Of a stretch of 64,000 bases of DNA, positions 52,824 through 62,054 are shown in pieces. Both the position numbers and the translations under genes were made by a program. A model generated the notes under the pieces. The model saw nothing but the letters and a program-made list of their open reading frames with translations. It did not search any database and was not told the origin of the DNA. The DNA is taken from assembly GCF_000428065.1 (NCBI RefSeq), contig NZ_ATZF01000001.1, forward strand, positions 239,822 through 303,821. The letters run 5' to 3'. How positions within the stretch are numbered: the first letter of the stretch is position 1; each line of letters begins with the position of its first letter. This stretch comes from Shimazuella kribbensis DSM 45090 (lineage in GTDB: Bacteria > Bacillota > Bacilli > Thermoactinomycetales > Thermoactinomycetaceae).

Positions 52824-54379
52824 TGAGGTAGTACTTTGGCGATCCATCTACCAACATAGGGAATCCGATTAACATCTCCTTTACGTACAAGGCTAAAGAT
52901 CAATAGACAAATGAAATAAATGCCAAAACTACTTAAACTCGTTAGCAATACTTTTTGTAACAAAGGCGTACCTTCTTGCTGAATCAAATAAAATGTTACT
53001 GCTCCCATGACGAGTACGGAAAAAGTTAATTTAGAAATTGGTTTCAGGTGAATAGAGATAGTCACATATTTTAGTATACTGATAAAATGCAGCCCAGTTA
53101 CTAAGAGGATTCCAATATTAATGGCTATTGCTACTCCGTATATCCCTAGTCCCGGTTGAGATGCTAACAAGAAAATAAGGGGAATCTTCAAGACCGCACC
53201 AATGATCGTATTGCGCATTGCAACATTTGCTTTGTCTAGTCCTTGAAGTACGGAGGCAAAAGGACCTTGCAAATAATGAATAAATGACACAGGAGCGATG
53301 ATATATATCATGTGTGCGATCTCTTTTTTGTGATAGAGTAATACAGATAGTGGTTCAGCTAATAAGAGAATAAAAACGGTACAGGGAGCTCCTATTAACA
53401 AGGAGAGACGAATAGCTTGTTGTAATCGATGTTCAATTAATTTTGGTTGGTTTTGAGCAGCAGCTTCGCTGATTGCTGGGACAAGCGAAACGGTTAACGC
53501 ATAGGTGATAAAGGTCGGAAAAAAGATCAATGGTATTGCCATTCCTTCTAATCTCCCATATAATGCTGTAGCAACAGAAGAAGTGATTCCAGCAAGGGCT
53601 AGGCTATGTGCTACGACGATCGGCTCAAGTGCATAAGAAAAGGAACCAATCATTCTACTTAAGGTAACTGGTACAGAGACACGTAAAATCTCTTTGATGC
53701 TGCGTCTTAGGTGTTTCGGACGTCGAAAAAGGTGTAATGGCACATATTTTTTATCTCTTCGATAACTGATGTAAATGTAGATCATTCCCACAAATTCTCC
53801 TACTACCATTCCTAACATAGCGCCAGCGGCAGCATAAGCAAGTCCAAAAGGCAGCAAATATTGAGCTAAAAAAATAACGGTAAATATTCTTACCATTTGT
53901 TCTAATATTTGAGCGATTGCATAAGGACTCATATTTTGTCGACCTTGAAAGTAACCCCGAAAAATAGAAGATATCGCAATAATGGGGATCACAGGTGTTA
54001 TCGCTAAAAGTGCATATATAGTTCTGCCATCCGTAAGCAAGATATGAGCTATTTTTGAAGCTCCAAAAAAGATAGAAATGGCAATGATTACACTGGTGAA
54101 CAATACGATAAAGATTGATACAATAAGAATTGCAGGAATACGATCTTCTTCTCCTCTTGCTTCCGCTTCTGAAACTAACTTGGAAATAGCTACAGGAACG
54201 CCTGCTGTCGTGACAACAACAGCAAAGATTAGAATAGGAAAAACCATTTGGAACAATCCCATTCCTTCTTCTCCGATAATACGAGATAAGGCAATGCGAT
54301 AAACAAAACCTAGTATTTTTGTGATAAACCCTGCACCAACTAGGATAATAGTCCCATATAGAAAGCCTTGTTTGGACAT
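52820..54379 (-). CDS. spoVB: Stage V sporulation protein B, MOP-family lipid flippase
   Basis: A 519-residue polysaccharide-lipid flippase with about 14 helices. GTIILVGAGFITKILGFVYRIALSRIIGEEGMGLFQM is the family start; KANVAMRNTIIGAVLKIPLIF and FSYALEPIVVAHSL are typical. SpoVB/YabM proteins move lipid-linked peptidoglycan precursors in the spore cortex or polysaccharide. Opposite strand to comN and secD. Confidence 0.92.
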   Translation of the reverse strand: MSKQGFLYGTIILVGAGFITKILGFVYRIALSRIIGEEGMGLFQMVFPILIFAVVVTTAGVPVAISKLVSEAEARGEEDRIPAILIVSIFIVLFTSVIIAISIFFGASKIAHILLTDGRTIYALLAITPVIPIIAISSIFRGYFQGRQNMSPYAIAQILEQMVRIFTVIFLAQYLLPFGLAYAAAGAMLGMVVGEFVGMIYIYISYRRDKKYVPLHLFRRPKHLRRSIKEILRVSVPVTLSRMIGSFSYALEPIVVAHSLALAGITSSVATALYGRLEGMAIPLIFFPTFITYALTVSLVPAISEAAAQNQPKLIEHRLQQAIRLSLLIGAPCTVFILLLAEPLSVLLYHKKEIAHMIYIIAPVSFIHYLQGPFASVLQGLDKANVAMRNTIIGAVLKIPLIFLLASQPGLGIYGVAIAINIGILLVTGLHFISILKYVTISIHLKPISKLTFSVLVMGAVTFYLIQQEGTPLLQKVLLTSLSSFGIYFICLLIFSLVRKGDVNRIPYVGRWIAKVLPH

Positions 54380-54531
54380 ATTGCCTCCCCTTCTCGTTCA
54401 CATGATCCTTTGTAAATTTGTATGCCTTGTCCTTAAGTTCCATGTCTGAAAGTTATTAATTAGCAGGAAGCGACATAGTAGATGTCGAATTTTTGCCATG
54501 GATAGTTATAGAAAGAGAGGATGGTATAATA

Positions 54532-54819
54532 ATGGCAAAATCGTTAAGAGCAGTGAGTATCAATAAAAACCGAAATGATGTCGAATTATTGACGGAAGAA
54601 GAATTGAAAAGTTGTATTGAGGATTTATGTGATAGTAAAGCAGCGGAGTTTCGTATGTATGGGTATGAAGACGTTACTGGAGAGCAAGTATGGGAATGTG
54701 TTTCCGAAAGTTATCGACGTGGTTGGCCACGATTAAATCGCTTAGTAAATGACATCATGTCTTTAAAAGCAAATCGATTTATGAATTGGTTGATGCTGAG
54801 CGTATATAAAGCGGATTAG
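54532..54819 (+). CDS. comN: Post-transcriptional regulator ComN
   Basis: A 95-residue small protein. LLTEEELKSCIEDLCDSKAAEFRMYGYEDVTGEQVWECV matches the ComN/YrzD post-transcriptional-regulator family, which controls comE message in B. subtilis. It lies between spoVB and secD as in Bacillus. ATG 54532 with GAGAGGA about 10 bases upstream; the frame extension to 54493 is not conserved. Confidence 0.88.
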   Translation: MAKSLRAVSINKNRNDVELLTEEELKSCIEDLCDSKAAEFRMYGYEDVTGEQVWECVSESYRRGWPRLNRLVNDIMSLKANRFMNWLMLSVYKAD

Positions 54820-54830
54820 CCAGCCGGAAA

Positions 54831-54857
54831 AACGGCCCGCTGAGGGTCGTTATTTTT
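54831..54857 (+). terminator. Terminator after comN
   Basis: AACGGCCC / GGGTCGTT with a mismatch, then ATTTTTATT. Confidence 0.7.
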
Positions 54858-54992
54858 ATTAAGGTAAAGAAAATGTATTTTCTAATTATTGGCAAGGGTA
54901 GTTGTGCGTTTGACAACGTTATTCTTCTGCTGGGATAATGGGATTGTATTTTTTTTAGAAAACGTTTTTAAGTAGATGAAGGGGTATGAAGA

Positions 54993-56225
54993 ATGAAAGT
55001 AAAGCGTGGGAGAATTGTGATATTCATCATCCTTTCTGTAATCATTCTCGGAACTGTTTTGGCTACGACAGAAACAATCTGGGGTAGAATTACAAAAGGA
55101 TTGGATTTGCAGGGTGGATTTGAAGTGCTCTATCAAGCCGCTCCTAATCAGAAAGTGAATACAGATATTTTGAATCAAACGGCAAGTGCTATACGAAATC
55201 GGATAGATATTTTAGGAGTAACAGAACCAGATATCACCGTTGAGCCGCCAAACAGAATTCGAGTGCAAATTGCAGGAGTCAAAGATCAGAAAAAGGCGAG
55301 AGATATCATTGGTAAACCAGCACAATTAACGTTCCGTGATCCTACAGGTAAAAAGATTTTACTAAAGGGAACGGAATTAAAACCAGATAGTGCAAAAGTA
55401 GGTTATGATCAAAATAATCAACCAGTTGTAGAAATTCAATTGACGAATGCAAAGAAATTTGAACAGATAACACGTAAATACATAGGTCAATCAATGCCCA
55501 TCTACTTAGATGAAAATCAATTAAGTGCTCCTACAATCGTTCAAGCAATCCCTGGCGGTAGAGCTCAGATAAGTGGACAAGAGTCTCCAGAAGCTGCACA
55601 AGATTTAGCCAGTCTGTTAAATGCAGGAGCATTACCCATCAAACTTACGGAGATACAAAGTTATGCTGTTGATGCTAGTCTAGGGGAAGAAGCTTTAAAA
55701 GATAGCTTAAAAGCAGGAGCATATGCAGTATTGGCGATTTTTATTTTTGTAATCGGATACTATCGTTTACCTGGTTTGGTAGCAGTAATTACGCTTATTG
55801 CTTACGGGTATCTTGTTTTATTGGTTTTTGATGCGCTTAATATGACACTGACACTTCCAGGACTTGCAGCGTTTATTCTTGGAATTGGGATAGCAGTGGA
55901 TGCAAATATCATTATGAATGAACGTATACGGGAAGAATTAAGATACGGCAAAAGTGTTCGTACTGCTGTAAAAATAGGTTCCAAACGATCTTTTCTTACC
56001 ATTATTGATGCTCACGTAACTACAATTGTTGCCGCAGGATTACTCTTTTACTTTGGTACTGCTGCAGTAAAGGGATTTTCTGTTTCATTGATTGCGGGAA
56101 TCATTGTGAGTCTGTTAACCGCTGTAGCACTATCCCGTATCATGGTTAATTTGTTAGTTCAATCTAACCTGATGAATAAGCCAAGCTGGTTTAACGTGAA
56201 AGAGGATGAGATTAGTGATTTATAA
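54993..56225 (+). CDS. secD: Protein translocase subunit SecD
   Basis: Proton-driven SecYEG partner. 410 residues: one N-terminal helix, a periplasmic P1-type region (TKGLDLQGGFEVLYQA, RIRVQIAGVKD), then five helices with GLAAFILGIGIAVDANIIMNERIREELRYG, the RND-like conserved segment. SecD and SecF are separate genes here, unlike the SecDF fusion of B. subtilis. ATG after GAAGGGG. Confidence 0.97.
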   Translation: MKVKRGRIVIFIILSVIILGTVLATTETIWGRITKGLDLQGGFEVLYQAAPNQKVNTDILNQTASAIRNRIDILGVTEPDITVEPPNRIRVQIAGVKDQKKARDIIGKPAQLTFRDPTGKKILLKGTELKPDSAKVGYDQNNQPVVEIQLTNAKKFEQITRKYIGQSMPIYLDENQLSAPTIVQAIPGGRAQISGQESPEAAQDLASLLNAGALPIKLTEIQSYAVDASLGEEALKDSLKAGAYAVLAIFIFVIGYYRLPGLVAVITLIAYGYLVLLVFDALNMTLTLPGLAAFILGIGIAVDANIIMNERIREELRYGKSVRTAVKIGSKRSFLTIIDAHVTTIVAAGLLFYFGTAAVKGFSVSLIAGIIVSLLTAVALSRIMVNLLVQSNLMNKPSWFNVKEDEISDL

Positions 56226-57111
56226 CTTAGATTTTGTAGGAAAGCGGAAGTTGTTTTTTGGTATTTCCGTTTTGCTTATCATTGCAGGAGTTGTCTCCTT
56301 GTTTGTCCAACAGTTGAATTTAGGAATCGACTTTGTAAGTGGAACAAGATTGGATATTTCGATGGGTAAAAGGGTAAATATTGAGGAATCGAAGAAAACT
56401 CTGACTGAATTAGGATATGAAAATCCAAATGCACGTGTAGGTGGTAAAAAGTCAGATGTTCTTATTTTCCGAACATCGGAAACGATTACACCTGCAAAAA
56501 TCTCGAAAGTGGAAGATGCATTTAATAAACAATTTGCGACTAAAGTGAGTATTCAATCTCAAGTGGTAGATCCAGTCATCGGTCGCGAGTTAGCAAGGAA
56601 TGCGATTATTGCAACTTTGTTAGCTTGTGTTGCAATTGTCATCTATGTCTCCATTCGTTTTGAACATCGTTTTGCAGTTGCAGCGGTCGTCACCTTGTTT
56701 TACGATGCTTTATTTACCATCGGTATTTTCTCGATCTTTCAAATCGAGGTGGACGTCGTATTTATCGCTGCGATACTTACGATTATCGGTTATTCCATTA
56801 ATGACACGATTGTTATTTTCGACCGAATACGAGAAAATTTCCAAAAATTACAGCCTAAAAAATGGGATGAGCTTTCCGATATGGTGAACGAAAGTATCCG
56901 TCAAACATTAGTTCGATCAATAAATACCGTAGTTACAGTTTTACTAGCTGCTCTCGCATTAGTTATTCTTGGTGGAGAAAGTATTCGCAATTTCTCACTC
57001 GCTTTGATTATGGGCTTGATTTCAGGTGCTTATTCATCCATCTTTATTGCTAGCCAAATCTGGGTGGTTTGGACATGGAGATCGATGAAGAAAAAATCAG
57101 TATCGGCGTAG
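56215..57111 (+). CDS. secF: Protein translocase subunit SecF
   Basis: Partner of SecD. 298 residues: QLNLGIDFVSGTRLDIS then helices with IGYSINDTIVIFDRIRENF and SINTVVTVLLAALALVILGG. GTG 56215 has GAGG 9 bases before it; the in-frame ATG 56206 abuts the same site. Either way it overlaps the end of secD. A perfect terminator follows. Confidence 0.96.
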   Translation: MIYNLDFVGKRKLFFGISVLLIIAGVVSLFVQQLNLGIDFVSGTRLDISMGKRVNIEESKKTLTELGYENPNARVGGKKSDVLIFRTSETITPAKISKVEDAFNKQFATKVSIQSQVVDPVIGRELARNAIIATLLACVAIVIYVSIRFEHRFAVAAVVTLFYDALFTIGIFSIFQIEVDVVFIAAILTIIGYSINDTIVIFDRIRENFQKLQPKKWDELSDMVNESIRQTLVRSINTVVTVLLAALALVILGGESIRNFSLALIMGLISGAYSSIFIASQIWVVWTWRSMKKKSVSA

Positions 57112-57116
57112 TTTGG

Positions 57117-57150
57117 AAAACCGCGAAATTCGCGGTTTTCTATTTTAAGA
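57117..57150 (+). terminator. Terminator after secF
   Basis: AAAACCGCGAA / TTCGCGGTTTT perfect stem, then CTATTTT. Confidence 0.92.
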
Positions 57151-57172
57151 GAGGAAGGAGGAAGGGGAGACA

Positions 57173-59482
57173 TTGTTACATCCCAAATCTAAGTGGAAGA
57201 AAGTATCAGTAAGCAATGGGGAGTATTCTTTGTTGGCAGATGAACTTTCTTTACACCCCTTGATTGCTCGAATTTTAATTGGCAGAGGTTTGAGAAAGAA
57301 AGAAGAAATTAAACGTTTTTTAGAGCCATCACTCGATCATTTACATGATCCCTTTCTTTTGCATGATATGGCTAAGGCAGTAGACAGAATTCGTTTGGCT
57401 CTCCAAAATCAAGAACGAATACGGATATATGGTGATTACGATGTGGATGGTGTATCCAGTACTAGTTTGTTGGTGCACGTCTTTCACTATCTAGGAGCAA
57501 ATGTAGATTACTATGTTCCTGACCGTTTTCGCGAGGGATATGGATTACATCAAGCAGCAATTCAGCTGGCAAAGGATCAAGATATTGGATTAATGATCAC
57601 AGTGGATACAGGCATCAGTGCAGTAGAGCAAGCCTTGTTTGCGAAATCGATTGGATTAGATCTTATCATAACAGATCATCATGAGCCTTCCGCAACTATT
57701 CCAGATGCCTTAGCTGTGATTAATCCGAAAAAACCCGTTTGTACCTATCCAGATAAACAACTAGCAGGAGTCGGTGTAGCAGCAAAGCTGGCAACCGCAT
57801 TACTAGGCGAAGTTCCAACCAAATGGTTAGATTTGGTTGCATTGGGAACGATAGCAGATCTTGTACCATTAAAAGGGGAAAATCGTGTCTTTGCTTCATT
57901 TGGTCTAGCCTGTATGAATCAGCGGAAAAATATCGGACTGACAGAGTTAATGGATGTCTCAGGTATTGATAAAAAAGCGAATGAAGGTCATGTTGGATTT
58001 TCGATAGGACCACGTATTAATGCGATTGGCAGGCTTTCATCGGCAAGTGAAGCAGTAGAATTGTTAATAACAGACGATAAATCGCAAGCAAAACGATTGG
58101 CAATGTTATTAAATGAGAAAAATATTGAACGTCAAGCTCTTGTGGATACAGCAACAACCGAAGCCATGGCTCAAGTACAGGCAGATGCAGACCTCCATCG
58201 AAAAGTGATAGTGGTATACAAAGAAGATTGGAATTTAGGTGTAGTAGGAATTGTTGCATCTAGACTAGTAGAGTCTTTCTATCGACCAACCATTGTCTTA
58301 GGGAAAGATGAGAAAACAGGTCTAATCAAGGGATCGGCTAGAAGTATCCCAGGTTTTCACTTGCACAAAGCATTAACAGAAGTAAATTCATTGCTTTCCA
58401 CTTACGGTGGGCATGAAATGGCCGCTGGAATGTCGTTATCGGAAGAACATCTGTTGACTTTTCATGAAAAGCTAACAGAGCTTGCCGAAGAATGGCTTTC
58501 TAGTGAAGACTACATTAAGCAGACTTGGATCGAAGAAAAAATATCATTGGCTGATGCCAATACCCATTTGATTGATTCCTTGCAACAATTAGCACCATAT
58601 GGCATGGGCAATCCTGTTCCTCTTTTCCAAATTGAGGAATCGGAGGCTGTGAAAATAGACTGGATGGGTGGGCAATCCAATCATCTTAAACTTCATTTGA
58701 AAGATGTTGAGGGAAATAGGCTAGAGGCTATTCGATTTCGATGTAGTGAATTGGCAGACCAATTGACTGTAGGTGCAAATACGAAATTAGTCGGGGAGCT
58801 TCAAGTAAATGAGTGGAATGGTCGGAGAAAAGCTCAAATCCTAATACGTGATTTAGCCATAAATCATTTGCAAATATTCGATTGGCGTACCAATCGCAAA
58901 GAAGAACGAATTGCAGAATTTGCTGGAAATCCTGTCTTATGTATTTCTTCCAATAAAGTGAGGTATACAAATTTAGAAGAAGGACAGATCTATACTTGGG
59001 ATGAATCCATCCCATCGGATTTGCCTTTTGCTCATGTTGCTCTATTAGATGCACCACCGTCTGTGTTACGTTTTAAAGCTGTTATGAAACAGTTATCCAA
59101 TATAGAGCGGATCTATGTATGTTTTGGTGATGAAGATGTCTCTTATCGACTTCCCAATGTGCCTGATCGTGAAAAATGTAAACTATTGTATCAAACTTTA
59201 TGGACAAAGAGATCAACTAAACTACCAATGCAAGCAAGTGTAGATGCTCTAAGTAAGCGATTGGGTTTATCTGGCCGAGTAGTTCGTTTCTTAATGGATG
59301 TATTTCACGAGCTTCAATTTATTCAGATTATGGAAGATGAAATTAATATATTTGCAAATCCAGTGAAACGAGATTTATCTGAATCAAAAATTTATCAACA
59401 AGGAATAGACCAATCAGAAGTACTGCAAACACTTATCTATTCTTCCTATCGTGAATTAAGTAAAACAATTAAAGGGGCATAA
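57173..59482 (+). CDS. recJ: Single-stranded-DNA exonuclease RecJ
   Basis: 5'-3' ssDNA exonuclease in recombination and mismatch repair. 769 residues. DHH motifs: IYGDYDVDGVSST, TVDTGIS, IITDHHEP and DLVALGTIADLVPL. DHHA1 domain has STYGGHEMAAGMSL. C-terminal extension typical of Firmicutes RecJ. TTG start with AAGGGGAG upstream. Confidence 0.97.
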   Translation: MLHPKSKWKKVSVSNGEYSLLADELSLHPLIARILIGRGLRKKEEIKRFLEPSLDHLHDPFLLHDMAKAVDRIRLALQNQERIRIYGDYDVDGVSSTSLLVHVFHYLGANVDYYVPDRFREGYGLHQAAIQLAKDQDIGLMITVDTGISAVEQALFAKSIGLDLIITDHHEPSATIPDALAVINPKKPVCTYPDKQLAGVGVAAKLATALLGEVPTKWLDLVALGTIADLVPLKGENRVFASFGLACMNQRKNIGLTELMDVSGIDKKANEGHVGFSIGPRINAIGRLSSASEAVELLITDDKSQAKRLAMLLNEKNIERQALVDTATTEAMAQVQADADLHRKVIVVYKEDWNLGVVGIVASRLVESFYRPTIVLGKDEKTGLIKGSARSIPGFHLHKALTEVNSLLSTYGGHEMAAGMSLSEEHLLTFHEKLTELAEEWLSSEDYIKQTWIEEKISLADANTHLIDSLQQLAPYGMGNPVPLFQIEESEAVKIDWMGGQSNHLKLHLKDVEGNRLEAIRFRCSELADQLTVGANTKLVGELQVNEWNGRRKAQILIRDLAINHLQIFDWRTNRKEERIAEFAGNPVLCISSNKVRYTNLEEGQIYTWDESIPSDLPFAHVALLDAPPSVLRFKAVMKQLSNIERIYVCFGDEDVSYRLPNVPDREKCKLLYQTLWTKRSTKLPMQASVDALSKRLGLSGRVVRFLMDVFHELQFIQIMEDEINIFANPVKRDLSESKIYQQGIDQSEVLQTLIYSSYRELSKTIKGA

Positions 59483-59486
59483 TTTT

Positions 59487-59999
59487 ATGAACTTAAAGGA
59501 TACCATTCGAGTCATTCCGGATTTTCCACAAGCTGGTATTCGCTTTAAAGACATTACTACATTGCTTAAAAATGGTCCAGCATATCAATCCATGATCAAT
59601 CAATTGGTAGATATCTACAAAGAGAAAGAAATTGATCTCATCGTTGGACCAGAGGCAAGAGGATTTGTTATTGCTGCTCCATTAGCATATGCACTAGGTG
59701 TTGGGTTTGTACCTGTACGCAAACCGAAGAAACTACCATTTGAAACCATCGAAGTAACCTATGATTTGGAGTATGGACAAGATTCGTTGGTTATGCATAG
59801 AGATGCTATCCAACCTGGACAGAAAGTACTTATTGCTGATGATTTGTTGGCTACAGGAGGAACCATTGCTGCCACTCTAGAGTTGGCAAAACAATTGGAA
59901 GCTGAAATTATCGGTGCAGCCTTTCTTATTGAGTTAACCTATTTGAATGGAAGAGAAAAACTAGGTGAGCTTGATGTTACTTCGCTGGTCCAATATTAA
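59487..59999 (+). CDS. apt: Adenine phosphoribosyltransferase
   Basis: Salvages adenine to AMP with PRPP. 170 residues: IRVIPDFPQAGIRFKDITTLL, GPEARGFVIAAPLAYALG, and the PRPP loop VLIADDLLATGGT. Starts 4 bases after recJ. In Bacillus relA follows apt, but here a strong terminator ends the unit. Confidence 0.98.
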   Translation: MNLKDTIRVIPDFPQAGIRFKDITTLLKNGPAYQSMINQLVDIYKEKEIDLIVGPEARGFVIAAPLAYALGVGFVPVRKPKKLPFETIEVTYDLEYGQDSLVMHRDAIQPGQKVLIADDLLATGGTIAATLELAKQLEAEIIGAAFLIELTYLNGREKLGELDVTSLVQY

Positions 60000-60002
60000 A
60001 AC

Positions 60003-60040
60003 AAACCCCAAGAATAGTAAATTATTCTTGGGGTTTTGTG
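60003..60040 (+). terminator. Terminator after apt
   Basis: Perfect 14-bp stem AAACCCCAAGAATA / TATTCTTGGGGTTT with a 6-base loop, then TGTG. Confidence 0.93.
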
Positions 60041-60216
60041 CTTGTAAATGATAGAAAACGATAAATTATATACCTTGTAGTAGTATCTTTAAGTAAATAG
60101 AACAGAAATCGCCATCCTCCCCTCTGATACATAGTTCATGATGATATAGGAAATAGTAAATCAAAGAATGTTGAAAACGATGTAAAAGTAGATATTTTGT
60201 TCGGAGGTAGAACCAG

Positions 60217-60849
60217 ATGGCAAAAGTTTTATATATCACGGCAAATCCTAAACCAGTTGCCGAATCATTTAGTTTACGTACAGGTAAGGCTTTTTTAGAA
60301 GAATATCAAAGTAGTAATCCAAATGACGATGTGGCACATCTTGATCTTTATAACATGGATATTCCTATGATTGATGCAGATGTATTTAGTGGTTGGGGTA
60401 AATTGGCAAAGGGAGAGGATCTCTCTTCAGAAGAAAAAGCAAAAGTAGAGCGGATCGCAGAGCTTACAGATGAATTTGTTACTGCTGATAAATATATATT
60501 TGTAACCCCTTTTTGGAATTTCTTTTTTCCACCAAAATTAAAAGCGTATATTGATGCGATTTGTATTGCAGGTAAAACATTTAAATATACCGAAAACGGC
60601 CCTGTTGGATTGCTGGGGGGTAAACGAGTAGTGCACATTCAAGCACGAGGTGGTTTTTATTCTGAAGGCCCTACTAAGGAGCTGGAATTTGGCGATCGTT
60701 ACCTTCGAACAGTATTAAATTTCTTAGGAATTACAGATATTCAAACCGTCGTATCGGAAGGTATGGCTTTTGATCCAAGCAAAGCAGAAGGAATTGTAGC
60801 AAAAGCAATTGAAAGAGCAAGAGAAGTTGCAAAGGACTTTTCTAAGTAG
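60217..60849 (+). CDS. azoR: FMN-dependent NADH-azoreductase
   Basis: A 210-residue flavodoxin-fold quinone/azo reductase. [20 protein letters not shown] (FMN phosphate site), [41 protein letters not shown] and [13 protein letters not shown] are AzoR signatures. Protects against quinones and thiol stress. ATG after GGAGG. Ended by the hairpin at 60883. Confidence 0.94.
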   Translation: MAKVLYITANPKPVAESFSLRTGKAFLEEYQSSNPNDDVAHLDLYNMDIPMIDADVFSGWGKLAKGEDLSSEEKAKVERIAELTDEFVTADKYIFVTPFWNFFFPPKLKAYIDAICIAGKTFKYTENGPVGLLGGKRVVHIQARGGFYSEGPTKELEFGDRYLRTVLNFLGITDIQTVVSEGMAFDPSKAEGIVAKAIERAREVAKDFSK

Positions 60850-60882
60850 AAAGTTCATTCTTAAAACTTGTTGAAAATCAGT

Positions 60883-60919
60883 CGACCGGCTAGTTTCTTG
60901 CGAACTAGCCGGTCGTTTT
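60883..60919. terminator. Bidirectional terminator
   Basis: Perfect 13-bp stem CGACCGGCTAGTT / AACTAGCCGGTCG with a 7-base loop and TTTT on the plus strand. It lies between convergent azoR and the GC-rich peptidase gene. Confidence 0.88.
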
Positions 60920-60933
60920 GTATTGATGTAGAG

Positions 60934-61605
60934 CTAGAAGTCTACTTCTGCACAGACTTCGATAATCCGTGAAATCGCTTGGATCTGAACGTCGGAATCA
61001 ACGAACGGTTTTGTCTCTTTTGTCTTTTCGAAGATCAGATCCGCTTGTTCTCGGGTAAATGGGATGTGGACAAACGTAATACCTGCCTTATGATTGAGTT
61101 GGTTGCTGATATGCAAGGCAGCGTAAAGGGCTGCGTTGCATCCATGGCCGCCAGCATCCGTTGAGTGACGGATTTCGACGGAGAGAGACTCATCCTCTCG
61201 CAGCTTACAACAAATCCTGCAGAGGGGAAGCAGTGTCCTATAGGAAGATGCCCCCTCTTCCAGCAGTTTGTTTTCACTGTTCTGAGGGACTACAAAGGAG
61301 GAATACCTTTCCACGTAGCGGTTATGTGCTCTCTCTTCGAGATAGATTGCATCTGCACTCAGTCGAGTACCGGCGATCAGTACAATCTCGGGTCGATGAT
61401 TCTCCATTTCCTGATGAATCAGAGAATATACCTCTTGGAAGGTCCCATCTCCTGACAGTTCGATGCAGCGAAAATCGTACAGACCAGCATTCCTCAGAGG
61501 GATGGTTGCTTTTTCCATTGCCTCAAAGGCAAGGTTCCTCAGGTAATTTCTTTCTCCGGAGAAGTATCCGCCATATCCCATCACCAAGATGCGCTTTGCA
61601 GACAC
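60934..61605 (-). CDS. Pyroglutamyl-peptidase-I-like protein, GC-rich
   Basis: A 223-residue protein resembling peptidase C15. RILVMGYGGYFSGERN matches the N-terminal strand and loop, IVLIAGTRLSADAIYLEERAHN the region of the catalytic Glu, STDAGGHGCNAALYAALHISN the catalytic Cys, and ITFVHIPFTREQA the catalytic His. All three catalytic positions look occupied, but motifs differ from classical Pcp (215 residues), so the substrate may too. GTG start after AAAGGT. GC-richer than neighbours and closed by the strong hairpin at 60883, so likely acquired. Confidence 0.78.
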   Translation of the reverse strand: MSAKRILVMGYGGYFSGERNYLRNLAFEAMEKATIPLRNAGLYDFRCIELSGDGTFQEVYSLIHQEMENHRPEIVLIAGTRLSADAIYLEERAHNRYVERYSSFVVPQNSENKLLEEGASSYRTLLPLCRICCKLREDESLSVEIRHSTDAGGHGCNAALYAALHISNQLNHKAGITFVHIPFTREQADLIFEKTKETKPFVDSDVQIQAISRIIEVCAEVDF

Positions 61606-61641
61606 GAGTTCTTACCTTTCTTTTTGACACGTGTATTTGGA

Positions 61642-61666
61642 ATATCTGCTGTGCATAGTAGCAGAT
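61642..61666. repeat. Inverted repeat upstream of the peptidase gene
   Basis: ATATCTGCT / AGCAGATAT arms (9 bp) separated by 7 bases, lying in the upstream region of the minus-strand gene. Could be an operator or part of a terminator; no T-run next to it. Confidence 0.5.
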
Positions 61667-61762
61667 ATAGGTATTATTTTATCATATTTAGAATCATGTG
61701 AAGATTTCATTTTCATCACTAATCTCGTTTCTTTGTACTATGATCTCGGTTTCGTGAAAAAT

Positions 61763-61798
61763 AAAAAAGTACAACCTATTGGATTGTACTTTTTTATT
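61763..61798. terminator. Terminator hairpin
   Basis: AAGTACAA / TTGTACTT stem with A-run left and T-run right. It ends the small membrane protein gene on the minus strand. Confidence 0.8.
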
Positions 61799-61967
61799 TT
61801 TGTTGAGATAAAATGAGTAAAAGAAGTAGAATAATAAAAACAATCATTACGATAAAATCTTGTTCGTTGGAAAAGGGATGAAAGTTTTCAAACATGGGTA
61901 ATTTTATTTCAGGGAAACCCCAGTCTACTTCACGAAAATCATCAACTGTTTTGCTAAAAAAGTCCAT
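61794..61967 (-). CDS. Small C-tail-anchored membrane protein
   Basis: A 57-residue protein: soluble N-terminus (DFFSKTVDDFREVDWGFPEI) and a C-terminal membrane helix (FIVMIVFIILLLLLIL) ending SQQK. ATG 61967 follows AAGGGAG by 6 bases, much better than the longer frame from 62096, which overlaps dgt. The topology recalls small sporulation proteins such as the YjcZ group, but no family is confirmed. Confidence 0.7.
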   Translation of the reverse strand: MDFFSKTVDDFREVDWGFPEIKLPMFENFHPFSNEQDFIVMIVFIILLLLLILSQQK

Positions 61968-62054
61968 TTCATACTCCCTTCGACAAACTTCTACTATTAA
62001 ATAGTAGAAAAAAGCATAAGTATTTGCAACTTTCTTTGAGATGGAGCTGAGAAT

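Noticed and set aside
61161-61658. Plus-strand 165-codon frame
   Set aside because: Antisense to the peptidase-like gene, whose catalytic motifs make it the real one.
61631-61816. 61-codon plus-strand frame
   Set aside because: Crosses an inverted repeat and a terminator hairpin and has no ribosome binding site.
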